Counted from the first letter of the stretch, positions 35,244-45,265 are shown. The stretch is DNA of 64,000 nt from WTGA01 sp965214055 (GCA_965214055.1 OZ243931.1:186001-250000); one strand, 5' to 3'. The notes: generated from the letters alone by a model not told the origin. Program-made: numbers and translations.

Positions 35244-37232
35244 TCAGGGGGACCGTGTGAGGGTCTGGCGGACCAGATCCGTGAAAAATGCGGTTTCACG
35301 GGACAACGCATCGATGCGGGTGGCCGTCCTGCGGAATCCGTGGCCCTCTCCGGGATATTCGACATAGCCGTGCTGGATTTCCCTGGATTCCAGAAGACGG
35401 ATCACTTCCCGGGAAACCTGCGGTGGAACGACTTTGTCTTCGAGGCCCTGGAACAATATGACTGGACTGGAAAGCCGATGGATATTAAAGACGGGTGACC
35501 GCAGGACAAACTCGCTGTCCCCCTGGGTGGAGGTGGCCAAGTTGAAACTCTCCCCCACCAGTTTGTCCGTGTATTTCGATTCAAATTTATGGGTGATATC
35601 ACTCAGGGTCACCAGATTTCCGATTCCATAGTAACTGGCCCCTCCCGCAAAAGAATCTGGATACTGGGTCAAGGCTCTTAATACCGAGTACCCCCCCGCG
35701 CTGCCTCCCCGGATAAATACAAGGTCCGGATTCACCCGTTTCCGGTTCACCAGGTATTCAATACCCCGGCGAATATCTTCCGCGTCATAGATCCCCCATT
35801 GTCCCATGAGAGACTGCCGATACTTCCGGCCAAATCCGGTGCTGCCCCGGTGGTTGATATCGAGCAGCGCAAATCCGATGTTGCAGAAGTACTGCTTCAG
35901 GAGTGACAATGCACTGGTTGCCCGGCCGGTGGGGCCACCATGAATCATCACCAGCAGCGGCGGGAGGGTATCTTCAGGGGCCTGGCATATCGTGCTCACC
36001 GGCGGGTAAAAATAACCGTATGCGACATCGTCCGTCCCCGTGGGAAACCGGATCAATTCGGGTTCGACAAACGGGCAGTCGGGCAATCCGGTTCCCGAGG
36101 AAATGGAAAAACCAATTTTCTTCCTGCGGATATTGAAACACAGAATTTCCGGGAACCGGTCCGCATAATGAGCAACCAGAATCAACTCCCCGGTACGGGC
36201 CAATGACAGATGCTGACAGGTTGAAAATCCAGATTGCAACCGTGTGTATTCACCGGATTCCACCTCAATCTCAATGAGCTCGTCGCCATCGGCCCGAGTG
36301 GCCACCGCGACAATGGTTCCATGGTCGGTGGCCTGCCATCTTGTTTGACCGAATGCCCAGTGTGCCTCCCCGCATTCGAAATCAAAGTCGGTCAGCTGTG
36401 AGGCTTCTCCCCCTTCCTCCAGGAAAAAATTCCAGAAATCAACCTTCCCGCTGTCGCTGACAAACACCAATCGCCCATCCTTCAGAAACCCGATCTGGCA
36501 GACGGACTGATCCGGCCCGTCCACCACGGTTTTTTTCTTCTTCACCCGGATCGAGCCATTTCGGGTTTCCACCTCGGCACATATCAACCGGGTCCGGTCC
36601 CAGGGCATGTCAGGCAGTGACCACTCTATCCAGGCCATGCGGTCGCTCCGGACCGAAAACACCGGGTTGGCATAAAAATCCGCCCCCCAGGCAAGCACCG
36701 TCGATCCGGTCACCGACAATCTCCCGGCAGCCTCGTTTTCGGAAATGCCAAAGGCTACCAGGAAATTCACGTTTTCCTCGCCGGGCTGTTCGGCCTCGGC
36801 AACGGCCACTATCTGCGTTCCATCCCGGGATAACACCAGGTCTGCAAATCCCCGGCACTCCATCCCCTTTAGTTCGAGCCTTTCAGGCAGCGCCACGGGG
36901 TCCAGCCGTTGTGAATACAGTTCCCCGTCCAGGTAATTGTTGAAAATCAGGTAGCGGTTCACTACACAGAAACATTTCCCGCCATATTCATGGACCCGGG
37001 AACGGATATTGTACTCTTGCGGTGTCAGGCACTCCTTCCGGCGGGCATTTGCCCACCTCATCAGCGCGACCCGGCCCCCCTGTTCGGGCAGGGACTCCAG
37101 CCAGTACAGTTCATTCCTGTGGTAAAAGGGATAAGCGGGCTCAAAGGGATGCCTGAAGACATCCTTAACCCTCAGGATGCTCTCCCACAGCCCATACGGC
37201 TTCCGTATTTTCGGCAGGATCGATACCGTCAT
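35244..37232 (-). CDS. S9 family serine peptidase (prolyl oligopeptidase type)
   Basis: The 662-residue protein has an amino-terminal beta-propeller-like half and a carboxyl-terminal alpha/beta-hydrolase domain. The catalytic triad is visible: Ser in RGGSAGGYSVL near residue 510, Asp in FQGLEDKVVPP and His in PGEGHGFRR. MIHGGPTGRATSA is the oxyanion-loop region. No signal peptide is seen, so it is probably a cytoplasmic oligopeptidase or acylaminoacyl peptidase. It overlaps the upstream DUF192 gene by four bases (ATGA) and abuts hflD. Confidence 0.92.
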   Translation of the reverse strand: MTVSILPKIRKPYGLWESILRVKDVFRHPFEPAYPFYHRNELYWLESLPEQGGRVALMRWANARRKECLTPQEYNIRSRVHEYGGKCFCVVNRYLIFNNYLDGELYSQRLDPVALPERLELKGMECRGFADLVLSRDGTQIVAVAEAEQPGEENVNFLVAFGISENEAAGRLSVTGSTVLAWGADFYANPVFSVRSDRMAWIEWSLPDMPWDRTRLICAEVETRNGSIRVKKKKTVVDGPDQSVCQIGFLKDGRLVFVSDSGKVDFWNFFLEEGGEASQLTDFDFECGEAHWAFGQTRWQATDHGTIVAVATRADGDELIEIEVESGEYTRLQSGFSTCQHLSLARTGELILVAHYADRFPEILCFNIRRKKIGFSISSGTGLPDCPFVEPELIRFPTGTDDVAYGYFYPPVSTICQAPEDTLPPLLVMIHGGPTGRATSALSLLKQYFCNIGFALLDINHRGSTGFGRKYRQSLMGQWGIYDAEDIRRGIEYLVNRKRVNPDLVFIRGGSAGGYSVLRALTQYPDSFAGGASYYGIGNLVTLSDITHKFESKYTDKLVGESFNLATSTQGDSEFVLRSPVFNIHRLSSPVILFQGLEDKVVPPQVSREVIRLLESREIQHGYVEYPGEGHGFRRTATRIDALSRETAFFTDLVRQTLTRSP

Positions 37233-37771
37233 GAATCCGTTCCTGCCGGACTGGTTTCTTTCACGCTGGAATCAATCACCAGCCGGGCCTTGCGGGGCGA
37301 CAGATGATTGGCCTCGAAAAACCCCGCCGGTGCTTCCAGCGCGTATTGAAACAGCCGATCCGGACCGTACGTTCTTTGATTGCCATCGGTATAGGTATCC
37401 ATAATCATGGTACTGAATAATCCTCCGTTTGCATCGAAAAATCCAATATCAAGAGGTGCTTTCACATTCTGCATATGAAAGCGGCGATTTACCGGTCCGG
37501 GATAAACGAACAGCATGGCGGACTCCGAGATGATTTTCTGACAGATAAACTGGTACCCGTTCGCCTGTTCTGCGGGGTCATCCGCAATATGGGAGGATAT
37601 CTTCCGGATTTTCCCGAAATTATCCAGCACCTTGATGTCCCGCACCTCCAACTGTCCCATTTTAAGCCTGGACTCTTCACAGTCGTTTTGGTCTGTCACA
37701 CTGCCGACGATTATCGCCGCCAATCCCACGGCCGTGCTGGCCAACACCATGATCCGGTATCTGTTCTTCAT
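37229..37771 (-). CDS. Exported DUF192 protein
   Basis: The 180-residue protein has an amino-terminal signal peptide or anchor (YRIMVLASTAVGLAAIIVGS) and a DUF192 domain with the motif MLFVYPGP.NRRFHMQN..APLDIGFFD, close to the family consensus. The function of DUF192 is not known; members are small beta-rich periplasmic or secreted proteins. It is coupled to the S9 peptidase gene by a four-base overlap. Confidence 0.85.
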   Translation of the reverse strand: MKNRYRIMVLASTAVGLAAIIVGSVTDQNDCEESRLKMGQLEVRDIKVLDNFGKIRKISSHIADDPAEQANGYQFICQKIISESAMLFVYPGPVNRRFHMQNVKAPLDIGFFDANGGLFSTMIMDTYTDGNQRTYGPDRLFQYALEAPAGFFEANHLSPRKARLVIDSSVKETSPAGTDS

Positions 37772-38388
37772 CGTGCTAAACTGGTTGTCCGGGCCGGGAA
37801 TCCTGACTCATGTCACAGGCGGGGCGATACAGGGTTTCTGTCCGGCTGGGAACCCGCTTTTCCAGCCACTTTTTCCGGTTCCTATCATAACAGGAAACGG
37901 GGATTTTCCTATTCCCGATAAACCGCTGCTTTCAACACCGATCATGGGTTGTTTCGGTTTTGACCCGCCCCGTTTCGAACATCCGGAGTATCGGGGTAAC
38001 ACCCCGACAACCACCGAAGAACGAACGGTTTCCATCCCTCCGGGTGCATCCCCGGTTCTGCACCGCCTTCAATGAACCACCAGGTGAACACGGGGGGAGT
38101 TCGGGGAAAATGCTTGCAAAAAATGATTCTCCCACCGTCCCATGCTAGAATCAGAATTTCGTATTATCGTCAATATCCCGACCAGGCCTTGTGGGTGGGT
38201 CCGGTCCAGTGTGGAACAGCCAACCATGGATAACCGGACCGAAGTGAGCATTTTGTATTGGACCAGTCATGGCAATGATCCAGAACACTGACTGCAGCAC
38301 CGGCGATCCCGCTGGAACACGACTCCTGTGACCGGGCTCCCATCCCGGTATGCCAGGAACCGGGCAGACCTTTTCTGATTTCTGCCAG
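37772..38388. other. Intergenic region between divergent genes
   Basis: About 600 bases separate the DUF192 gene and the D-2-hydroxyacid dehydrogenase gene. I found no gene, tRNA, rRNA or clear promoter. Several short open frames overlap one another but resemble no family. Confidence 0.4.
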
Positions 38389-39798
38389 ATGTCCGAATTC
38401 CTTGATGGGCTGCGCGATATCGTTGGCGACCGACATACCGTCACCCAAAAAGACGCACTGAAAAGTTTTACGGAAGAATTGCGGGGCCGCTACCGAAGCG
38501 ATTGTCTGGGAGCCGTGTTTCCCGGCAGCACGGAAGAAGTCTCCCGGGTCATCCGGTTTTGTGCGGCCCATGGCATAACCATTGTTCCCCAGGGTGGCAA
38601 TACCGGGGCAATGGGCGGTACGGTTTCAACCCCTGAACAACTCATCGTGAACCTGAAACGGCTGGACCGCATTGTCGAGGTTGATCGGGCCAATTACACG
38701 ATGATGGTACAGGCCGGTTGTATTCTTGCCAATATCCAGGAAGCCGCCAGGGAAGAAGACCTGCTGTTTCCGCTCAGTCTCGGTGCCCAGGGGAGCTGCC
38801 AGATTGGCGGCAATCTCGCGACCAATGCCGGGGGCATCAATGTCCTGCAATATGGCAATGCCAGGGACCTGGTGCTGGGAATTGAGGTAGTCCTGGCGGA
38901 CGGCCGGGTCTGGCAGGGCCTGAACCGGCTGAGAAAGAACAATACGGGGTACGATCTGCGGCATTTGTTTATTGGCTCGGAGGGCACGCTGGGAATTATC
39001 ACGGCGGCCGTCCTGAAACTCTTTCCCTACCCGAAAGGCCGAATCGTCAGCCTCATCGGCGTGGATACGCCCAACGCAGCCCTGGAACTCATGGCGAGAA
39101 TGAAGTCTGTCTCAAGCGACCGCCTGACGTCATTTGAACTGATGTCACAACGCTCGGTTGAGACGGCGGTCACCCATGTGGCACAACAAAAAAACCCCTT
39201 CAACCGGTTCTACCCGTGGTATATCCTGGCCGTTGTGGACAGTACGGAACCGGATCCGCAGCTCAAGTCCCAAATCGAAACCACTCTGGGGCAGGCCTGG
39301 ACGGACCACCTCATCCGCGACGCGGTTATTGCAGAAAGCGAAAGCCAGTCCGCACGCCTCATTTCGCTGAGAGAAGATATCGTGGAAGCCCAGAAGTTTC
39401 TGGGGGGCAGTATCAAGCACGATGTGGCGGTTCCCATTTCCTGTGTGCCGGATTTCATGGACAGCGCCTACCGGGCCATTCGGGAATACCTGCCCGAGGC
39501 GATCCCCTATCCATACGGCCATCTTGGCGATGGCAATATACACTTCAACATTACCCAGCCGCCGACTATGGATCGGGAAGTGTTTTTGGGCCACTGGAAA
39601 ACGATCAACACCCTGATGCACGATATCGCCCATCAGTATCACGGTTCATTCAGTGCCGAACACGGGATCGGGATCACCAAGCTGGATGAGATGGAAAAGT
39701 ATAAAAGCCAAACGGAACTGGACCTGTTGCGGAACATCAAATCCGTGCTCGACCCCCAGGGAATTCTCAATCCCGGCAAGGTCATCCGGCAGGATTGA
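38389..39798 (+). CDS. FAD-linked D-2-hydroxyacid dehydrogenase (D-2-hydroxyglutarate/D-lactate type)
   Basis: The product (469 residues from ATG 38389) is a VAO/PCMH-type flavoprotein of the GlcD/D-2-hydroxyglutarate dehydrogenase group. FAD-binding motifs VPQGGNTGAMGG and GSCQIGGNLATNAGGINVLQYGN are complete, and the metal/substrate region GHLGDGNIHFN and AEHGIGITKLDEM is present near the end. An ATG 13 codons upstream (38350) is also in frame. Enzymes of this kind pass electrons to an ETF or quinone. No neighbours indicate its substrate. Confidence 0.9.
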   Translation: MSEFLDGLRDIVGDRHTVTQKDALKSFTEELRGRYRSDCLGAVFPGSTEEVSRVIRFCAAHGITIVPQGGNTGAMGGTVSTPEQLIVNLKRLDRIVEVDRANYTMMVQAGCILANIQEAAREEDLLFPLSLGAQGSCQIGGNLATNAGGINVLQYGNARDLVLGIEVVLADGRVWQGLNRLRKNNTGYDLRHLFIGSEGTLGIITAAVLKLFPYPKGRIVSLIGVDTPNAALELMARMKSVSSDRLTSFELMSQRSVETAVTHVAQQKNPFNRFYPWYILAVVDSTEPDPQLKSQIETTLGQAWTDHLIRDAVIAESESQSARLISLREDIVEAQKFLGGSIKHDVAVPISCVPDFMDSAYRAIREYLPEAIPYPYGHLGDGNIHFNITQPPTMDREVFLGHWKTINTLMHDIAHQYHGSFSAEHGIGITKLDEMEKYKSQTELDLLRNIKSVLDPQGILNPGKVIRQD

Positions 39799-40178
39799 TC
39801 CAGCCCGTGGGACTCCTTGGCAGACCGGTGAAGCCCCCCGGTGTACCGATATTTTCAATTTATCCGCAATCAAACAATGGGTCACAATATGCCATAATCG
39901 ACCCGCACGCGGGTTTGTTCAATATGGATGCACGTGCTTACGACTGCTTCCGGGTACGACGGTGACGAAGGATAACGGTTCGGTGTGTGGGTGATGAATG
40001 CCACCCGGGAACGTCGTGGGTTCACACAGACAGGAGAATTTTCGGGTAGTTGGAGGCTGATTGGAAAACCTGCCCACCCTCGGGAACATCCGCACGGTTC
40101 CGAAAATCCGAAACCACGGCAATCGTGGTTTCATCCAATTCAAATTAATGACAAGCATCGCCTGAAGGAGGGTCGCGC
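39799..40178. other. Intergenic region upstream of mcrB
   Basis: These 380 bases contain no gene. A short hairpin (ACCCG/CGGGT, loop four bases) at 39901-39914 followed by TTGTTC may be a weak terminator for the dehydrogenase gene. A strong Shine-Dalgarno (AAGGAGG, 40165-40171) serves mcrB. Confidence 0.4.
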
Positions 40179-42308
40179 ATGAAAGAGGTCTATGATTGGG
40201 TTCCGTGGTTCAGGGAGCTTGGGAAGAAAATCGACGAAGGGGGAGAACAATTTCTCATCGACAAAGCGAAATCAATCGCATGGAAAGTCGACGGTAACGA
40301 TCCTCCGTTGTTGAAATATGGCGATGAGAACATTGACCCCTTCTCATTCATTTACACCCTGGCAAACCTGAACGATAACAAAAACTGGAATCGAATCTAT
40401 CCGGTCATCCAGGATGCATTCGGTTTGACAACGGTCCTGCCCCTCGATCTGGACGACGCACTCTTCTTTCCAACGCCATCGTCAAGGAACCTTCTATTCC
40501 ACGGTGGTCAAGGCAGAAGCGACCCGGCGTTGCTGTGGAGACTGTTTCGGGATGCAGTGGCAGGTTTTGAGACGATAAGGCCGGATGATTTCCAGCAGGC
40601 ACTCAACCTGCGCAATGTCGCGATCACGAAACTGTCGCAGGCCCTGTTTCTGGTCAACCCCTCAGAATTCTTACCGTTCAACGACCGGACCATCTCGCTG
40701 GGATTCTTCGATACCAAGTCAAGGGGCATTACCCTGGAAAAATATGCCTCCTGCATAGACAAGGTCCGGAAGGGGTTCCCTGGATGTGAATTGTACGAGG
40801 TCAACCTATTTGCCTATCTGCTGCATGCAAAGGACTCAAAACTGAATGTTGACGCAGGGAAGTGTTTTCAAGCCAACACGGATATAAATGACGACGGAAT
40901 TGACCGTTGGAAGGAATTTGAGGCCAACAACCATGTGTACACCGGTGGTCCGGATGACAGGACAAAGCACCCGCTTCAGGAACCGAAACGCGGAGATGTT
41001 GTTCTGATCAGGTTCGGGCAAAGTGAGGGCCGTGGGATCGGGGTGGTCTACAGAAACGACTGTCAGGGAGAATTTGATGAGGCCCATCGTCTGCATGTGC
41101 TTTGGCTGAACAAAGCGAACGCGGCATTCCAGGGAATGACAGGAATGGACAGCTTCAGTCCTGCCGGGGATGAGACATTGGAATTATTTCATCAGGCCAA
41201 AGAGTATGTGCCGACATTCAGCATGTTGCACCGTTTAAACACAAATGCCGGCGTGAAACCGGAAAATGCCAGCACGAAGCCGGAAGAAATCACCAAAAAG
41301 AAAGAAATCAATGACAAAGAATTTCCGCTCAACCAAATACTCTACGGCCCCCCCGGCACCGGAAAGACCTGGAGCACGACGAATCTGAGCCTGGAGATCA
41401 TCGGAAAGATTTCCAATGACAGGGAGACCAACCAAAAGAAATTTGCAGACCTCCGATTCAACCGGAAGACGGGTACAGGTCAAATCGAGATGATCACGTT
41501 TCACCAGAATTTCGCCTACGAGGACTTCATCGAAGGCATCCGGCCGCAGATCGGTGTCGGTGAGAAAGGCGCTCTCTCTTACGAGATGCACACCGGCATC
41601 TTCAAGCGCATCGTCGAGGTCGCAATGGAGCGGCGTAACGAACGCTTCGTACTGATTATCGACGAGATCAACCGTGGCAATATCGCGAAGATATTCGGAG
41701 AACTGATCACCCTGATTGAGGACTCCCGGCGCCTCGGCCAAAAAGACGAGACCTGTGTGACACTGCCCTACTCCGGCGATAAGTTCGGAATCCCGGACAA
41801 CCTCTACCTGATCGGTACGATGAACACCGCCGACCGGTCCATCCAGCTTCTGGACACCGCGTTGAGGCGACGCTTCATTTTCCGCGAGAGGATGCCGGAA
41901 CCCGAGCACAAGTACATTCGGGATATTAATGGAATTGACTGCTCGGAATTGCTCAAGGCCATGAACAGGCGGATCGCGGCACTGCTCGACCGGGAGCACC
42001 AGATCGGGCACACCTATCTGTTGAACGTCGATTCCATGGAGAAACTGTCAGACGCGATGCGCGACCGGATTTTTCCGTTGCTCCAGGAGTATTTCTTCGA
42101 CGATTGGGCGAAGATCCGGGCAGTACTCGGACAGAACGGGTTTGTCACGGAAAATCGGGTGGAGAACCTCATGGTAAACCTGGACATGTATGAGGAAGAG
42201 CAGGTTGTCTATGAGCGTTTGCCGGAAACGAATCCCGCGTGGAAAGAACCCGGAGAATATCGAAAGATCTACGAAGGGGATAAACCAGGGGATCCCAAAA
42301 AACTCTGA
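40179..42308 (+). CDS. mcrB: McrB-type GTPase subunit of a type IV restriction system
   Basis: The 709-residue protein has an unusual amino-terminal region (about 1-370) and a McrB AAA+ domain. Walker A is GPPGTGKTWS near residue 390; LIIDEINRGNIAKIFGELIT is the McrB signature covering Walker B, and GTMNTADRSIQLLDTALRRRF is sensor 1/arginine finger. The first part includes a winged-helix-like region and a small beta-rich EVE-like segment (KRGDVVLIRFGQ), which may recognise modified DNA. It is coupled to mcrC by a TGATG overlap. McrBC pairs cut DNA with modified cytosine. The recognition domain is not the DUF3578 type of E. coli McrB. Confidence 0.9.
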   Translation: MKEVYDWVPWFRELGKKIDEGGEQFLIDKAKSIAWKVDGNDPPLLKYGDENIDPFSFIYTLANLNDNKNWNRIYPVIQDAFGLTTVLPLDLDDALFFPTPSSRNLLFHGGQGRSDPALLWRLFRDAVAGFETIRPDDFQQALNLRNVAITKLSQALFLVNPSEFLPFNDRTISLGFFDTKSRGITLEKYASCIDKVRKGFPGCELYEVNLFAYLLHAKDSKLNVDAGKCFQANTDINDDGIDRWKEFEANNHVYTGGPDDRTKHPLQEPKRGDVVLIRFGQSEGRGIGVVYRNDCQGEFDEAHRLHVLWLNKANAAFQGMTGMDSFSPAGDETLELFHQAKEYVPTFSMLHRLNTNAGVKPENASTKPEEITKKKEINDKEFPLNQILYGPPGTGKTWSTTNLSLEIIGKISNDRETNQKKFADLRFNRKTGTGQIEMITFHQNFAYEDFIEGIRPQIGVGEKGALSYEMHTGIFKRIVEVAMERRNERFVLIIDEINRGNIAKIFGELITLIEDSRRLGQKDETCVTLPYSGDKFGIPDNLYLIGTMNTADRSIQLLDTALRRRFIFRERMPEPEHKYIRDINGIDCSELLKAMNRRIAALLDREHQIGHTYLLNVDSMEKLSDAMRDRIFPLLQEYFFDDWAKIRAVLGQNGFVTENRVENLMVNLDMYEEEQVVYERLPETNPAWKEPGEYRKIYEGDKPGDPKKL

Positions 42309-43549
42309 TGCGCTCCCTCATTACCATTCGGGAGCATGAGGTACTCCGGACCGGACCGGGGTTAACCGATCGGGACCTGCGTGATCTCGGAAAATTGACC
42401 GGGAAGGTGTTCAAGCACAAAAACGGTGGGCTTGCAGCGAACAATCATGTCGGCGTCGTGACCACCTCCCGCGGCCTCGTCCTGGAAATCCTTCCCAAGA
42501 TTGATTTCGGTGGCGAAGCCGATTCGGATCATGAAAAGTGCAAGAAAGTTTTTCTCCAAATGCTCAAGTGCTGGCGCGGGCTCTCAGAGGCCCTGTCAGA
42601 GAGCGGGATTCGCGCAATGTCGAAGTTTCCCATGCTGGATGTTTTCGTGCGCCAGTTTCTGGTCAATGTGAATGGACTTGTCCGGGCGGGACTTGCCCGT
42701 CGGTATACCCCTGTGGAGGAGAACCTCCCCTACCTTCGGGGACGACTGCACTTTCAGGGGCAACTGCGGGAAAACATCGCCAATGAGTCCCGGTTTTTCG
42801 TTACTCATGAAGTACTGAGCGTCAACCGACCTGTAAACCGGTTGATTCGGAGCACACTCTCACGGCTCGTGCACGTCACCCGGAGCGAGGAAAACCTTCT
42901 TCTCCTTCGCCAGTTGATGGCAAAATTCGAAGAGGTACCGCAGTCGACCAATCTCCATTCGGACTGGGAAAAGCACCATGTCAACCGCTCCATGCAACTC
43001 TATGCACCGGTGATGCAGTGGGTGGGCCTGTTTCTGTTCAACAAGGGGCTCACTACATTCTCGGGACATCATACCAACATTTCCCTTCTGTTCCCCATGG
43101 AGAAGGTGTTCGAGAATTTTGTGACCCACAGTTTCAGCCGCCACCAGAAGCAATATTCAGTCGCTGCGCAATCTCCACGGAAGTATCTGGCAACGACTGA
43201 AGGCAGGGAAGCATTCATGATGAAGCCTGATATCACCCTCAGGGAGGGGGACCGCGTCAAATTCATCCTGGATGCAAAATGGAAGGATATTGATGAATCT
43301 AATGATGATCAGAAACATGGGATCAATCAGGCCGATATGTATCAACTCTATGCCTACGGAAAGCGCTATGGTTGCCAGGCAGTGGCCCTGGTCTATCCGA
43401 AGACAGCACGGTTCACGCGTGAATTGCGCTACCGGTTCTTCGATGATCTGCCTCTATTCTGTCTGCCATTCGATGTCTCCAACCCCAATGAGAGCGTTCG
43501 ACTGGGTATGCAGGTGTTAGCCCGGGCGCAACTGTCAAGGAATCCTTGA
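42308..43549 (+). CDS. mcrC: McrC-type nuclease subunit of a type IV restriction system
   Basis: The 413-residue protein has the McrC layout: an amino-terminal beta-rich domain (GLAANNHVGVVTTSRGLVLE, then ILPKID), a middle helical region with NRPVNRLIRSTLSRL, and a PD-(D/E)xK nuclease core PDITLREGD..KFILDAKWK near residue 306. Its start overlaps the mcrB stop. The last codons run into sequence that matches RhuM, listed at 43546-43657; the end of this gene is also partly copied at 45521-45622. Confidence 0.9.
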   Translation: MRSLITIREHEVLRTGPGLTDRDLRDLGKLTGKVFKHKNGGLAANNHVGVVTTSRGLVLEILPKIDFGGEADSDHEKCKKVFLQMLKCWRGLSEALSESGIRAMSKFPMLDVFVRQFLVNVNGLVRAGLARRYTPVEENLPYLRGRLHFQGQLRENIANESRFFVTHEVLSVNRPVNRLIRSTLSRLVHVTRSEENLLLLRQLMAKFEEVPQSTNLHSDWEKHHVNRSMQLYAPVMQWVGLFLFNKGLTTFSGHHTNISLLFPMEKVFENFVTHSFSRHQKQYSVAAQSPRKYLATTEGREAFMMKPDITLREGDRVKFILDAKWKDIDESNDDQKHGINQADMYQLYAYGKRYGCQAVALVYPKTARFTRELRYRFFDDLPLFCLPFDVSNPNESVRLGMQVLARAQLSRNP

Positions 43550-43657
43550 CAGTTCGATCCGAAGGGAAACGCGAGGTTAAGCGCAAGCTTCAACTCTACA
43601 ACCTCGACCTCATCCTCGCTATCGGCTACAGGGTTCGTTCTCCACGTGGAATACTCA
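43546..43657 (+). pseudogene. RhuM-like gene fragment (internal part)
   Basis: Directly at the mcrC stop a frame encodes EGKREV, YNLDLILAIGYRVRSPRG, which matches a well-conserved internal stretch of RhuM-family virulence proteins. There is no start codon context and the match stops after about 37 codons, where RhuM normally continues with FRIWA. It is a gene remnant. A second RhuM-like remnant lies at 45452-45520. Confidence 0.6.
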
Positions 43658-43715
43658 TACTCAATACATCTCTATATTTCGCAACTCCCATGGTAAATCT
43701 TTGGGTGCCAACTTT

Positions 43716-44714
43716 TCAGAATTCTCCATCCCGAACCACGTTACCTTTACTGATTACCTTGACGATCTTGGGTTGAACCGGTTCGTTGTCCGGCAGCAGT
43801 CCTTTGCCTTTCTCAATCACCTTGGCGGCGACACTGGTCAGCTTGCCTAATGTGTCCGAACCGGCAAGTGCTTTGCTGTCATCATAATAGTCAAACCAGG
43901 GCAAACCGGCTTCTGTGTAATCCTTGGCAGTCGCAGGTTTATGTGGTGGTTGATGCCCGGTAATCATCTGGTATTGCTCACTATTGGCCAGATGGATGAA
44001 GCACCGGAAACCATTGTCTTGGTCCCAGGCATCAATACCGTATTCGTCCTCGTAGATCTCCTGCCGCATCAAGCCACCTGGTGCCAGTCCCATATCCGGA
44101 GCAGACGATTCGCAAATCATGCGATTGAACATCGGCATATCAAGGTAGTCCAGGCCTGCCTTCGCGGCGCGTTCACAATGTTCGACGTACACGTCATGTT
44201 TCATCGGGTAGACGATGATCTGGAGTCCACCATGTTCAGCCTCACCCGTAATCTGCTCTTCGGCCGTGAAGCCTTCACCCAAGGGCATGGCGACAAACTG
44301 CCGAATAAAATCTTCCGAGACGTTGAAACCATCCAGCCAGGGCTGTTCCGGAATGACCGCATAGTCCTGTGGATCAGCCGAGAGCCCGTTTCTCCAAGTC
44401 TCCCCGGATACGGCATTGATCTTGCCGGCGGCAATTTTGACAGCGCAGGGGTAGTCATCAGAGAAATTGATCCAGAGTGCCTCTGACTGATACATGGGGA
44501 GGAAGACGCCACCATGTGTCCGCCAGGTATCAGGCAGCTTATTGGCAAAGTCATCCACGTGCTCCATCGGGAACTGATCCAGGCCGGGGGGCAGGGGATA
44601 TTCCCTGTTGTCATCCGGAATTCGCAGGGTGCGCTGGAAGTCGATGCTACACACCGCTTTTTGATGGACCTCGGGAAACCGAAAGGTCAGTTGGTTGTTC
44701 ATTAGTTCGATCAT
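43716..44714 (-). CDS. Unrecognised protein, Xre-associated
   Basis: I do not recognise the family of this 332-residue soluble protein. It is rich in aromatic and acidic residues, with stretches such as RQFVAMPLGEGFTAEEQ, GLQIIVYPMKHDVY and LPWFDYYDD, and a lysine-rich carboxyl tail. No signal peptide, membrane helix, nucleotide-binding loop or nuclease motif is visible. The gene follows the Xre regulator by 32 bases on the same strand, so the two form an operon controlled by the palindrome at 45096-45117. It lies inside the island of restriction and mobile-element remnants, so a role in defence or as a toxin-like partner is possible but unproven. Confidence 0.8.
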   Translation of the reverse strand: MIELMNNQLTFRFPEVHQKAVCSIDFQRTLRIPDDNREYPLPPGLDQFPMEHVDDFANKLPDTWRTHGGVFLPMYQSEALWINFSDDYPCAVKIAAGKINAVSGETWRNGLSADPQDYAVIPEQPWLDGFNVSEDFIRQFVAMPLGEGFTAEEQITGEAEHGGLQIIVYPMKHDVYVEHCERAAKAGLDYLDMPMFNRMICESSAPDMGLAPGGLMRQEIYEDEYGIDAWDQDNGFRCFIHLANSEQYQMITGHQPPHKPATAKDYTEAGLPWFDYYDDSKALAGSDTLGKLTSVAAKVIEKGKGLLPDNEPVQPKIVKVISKGNVVRDGEF

Positions 44715-44746
44715 TGTCTTTCTCCCCTGAGTCGATTATTCATGTG

Positions 44747-45097
44747 TTACCAGTCGCCATCACGGACATCCCGGGCAATACGCAACAGAGCGTGGTCCGG
44801 TGCGGATTTGAGCTGGCGGATCAGATCCGCGAACAGTTGTGGGCGCTTACGGATGATCTCCTGCAAATCCGACGATACCTTCCCGGCCATTGCCAGCAGC
44901 ATATCAGGGTCTTCGCCAAGCTCCTCGGCCAATGCCCGGATTTTTGCCTCGGACGGTGGCGCCACATCCCCACGTTCTATCTTGCTGAGGTAGGCGGGTT
45001 CCACACCAATTCGCTTAGCGACCTGCCGGATGGAAAATCGCCGATCCTCTGATTTCAGGGCCTCGCGATGTTCACGGATGTATTTTCCGAATGTCAT
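44747..45097 (-). CDS. Xre-family transcriptional regulator
   Basis: The 116-residue protein has an amino-terminal helix-turn-helix (SIRQVAKRIGVEPAYLSKIERG, residues about 20-45 in spaced motif form) and a short helical carboxyl region. It probably autoregulates itself and the following gene through the 22-base palindrome that overlaps its start codon. The operon context (regulator first, larger partner second) resembles antitoxin-like or phage-like control units. Confidence 0.9.
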   Translation of the reverse strand: MTFGKYIREHREALKSEDRRFSIRQVAKRIGVEPAYLSKIERGDVAPPSEAKIRALAEELGEDPDMLLAMAGKVSSDLQEIIRKRPQLFADLIRQLKSAPDHALLRIARDVRDGDW

Positions 45098-45117
45098 GTG
45101 TACTATATACTACACAT
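45096..45117 (-). promoter_or_regulatory. Palindromic operator over the Xre start codon
   Basis: A 22-base palindrome with a single symmetric mismatch pair spans 45096-45117, with half sites ATGTGTA and TACACAT around a TATATA centre. It includes the first bases of the Xre ATG, so binding there would block transcription or translation start. Autorepression by the Xre protein is the likely meaning. Confidence 0.65.
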
Positions 45118-45265
45118 TAATAATTTTTACAACCCCGCGTCGGATGGGTGAGTGACTGTTAATAGGGTGACTTCATTGAGAAGCTGCCAAACCAATAGAT
45201 TCGACCAAGTGAGATGATAATCTGCTTAATTCGGCAATAATCGGTTGACATGAGGTGTTATTGAG

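Noticed and set aside
37632..38075. Plus-strand frame in the gap between the DUF192 gene and the dehydrogenase gene
   Set aside because: It overlaps the DUF192 gene start and has no family resemblance; other frames in the gap are equally open.
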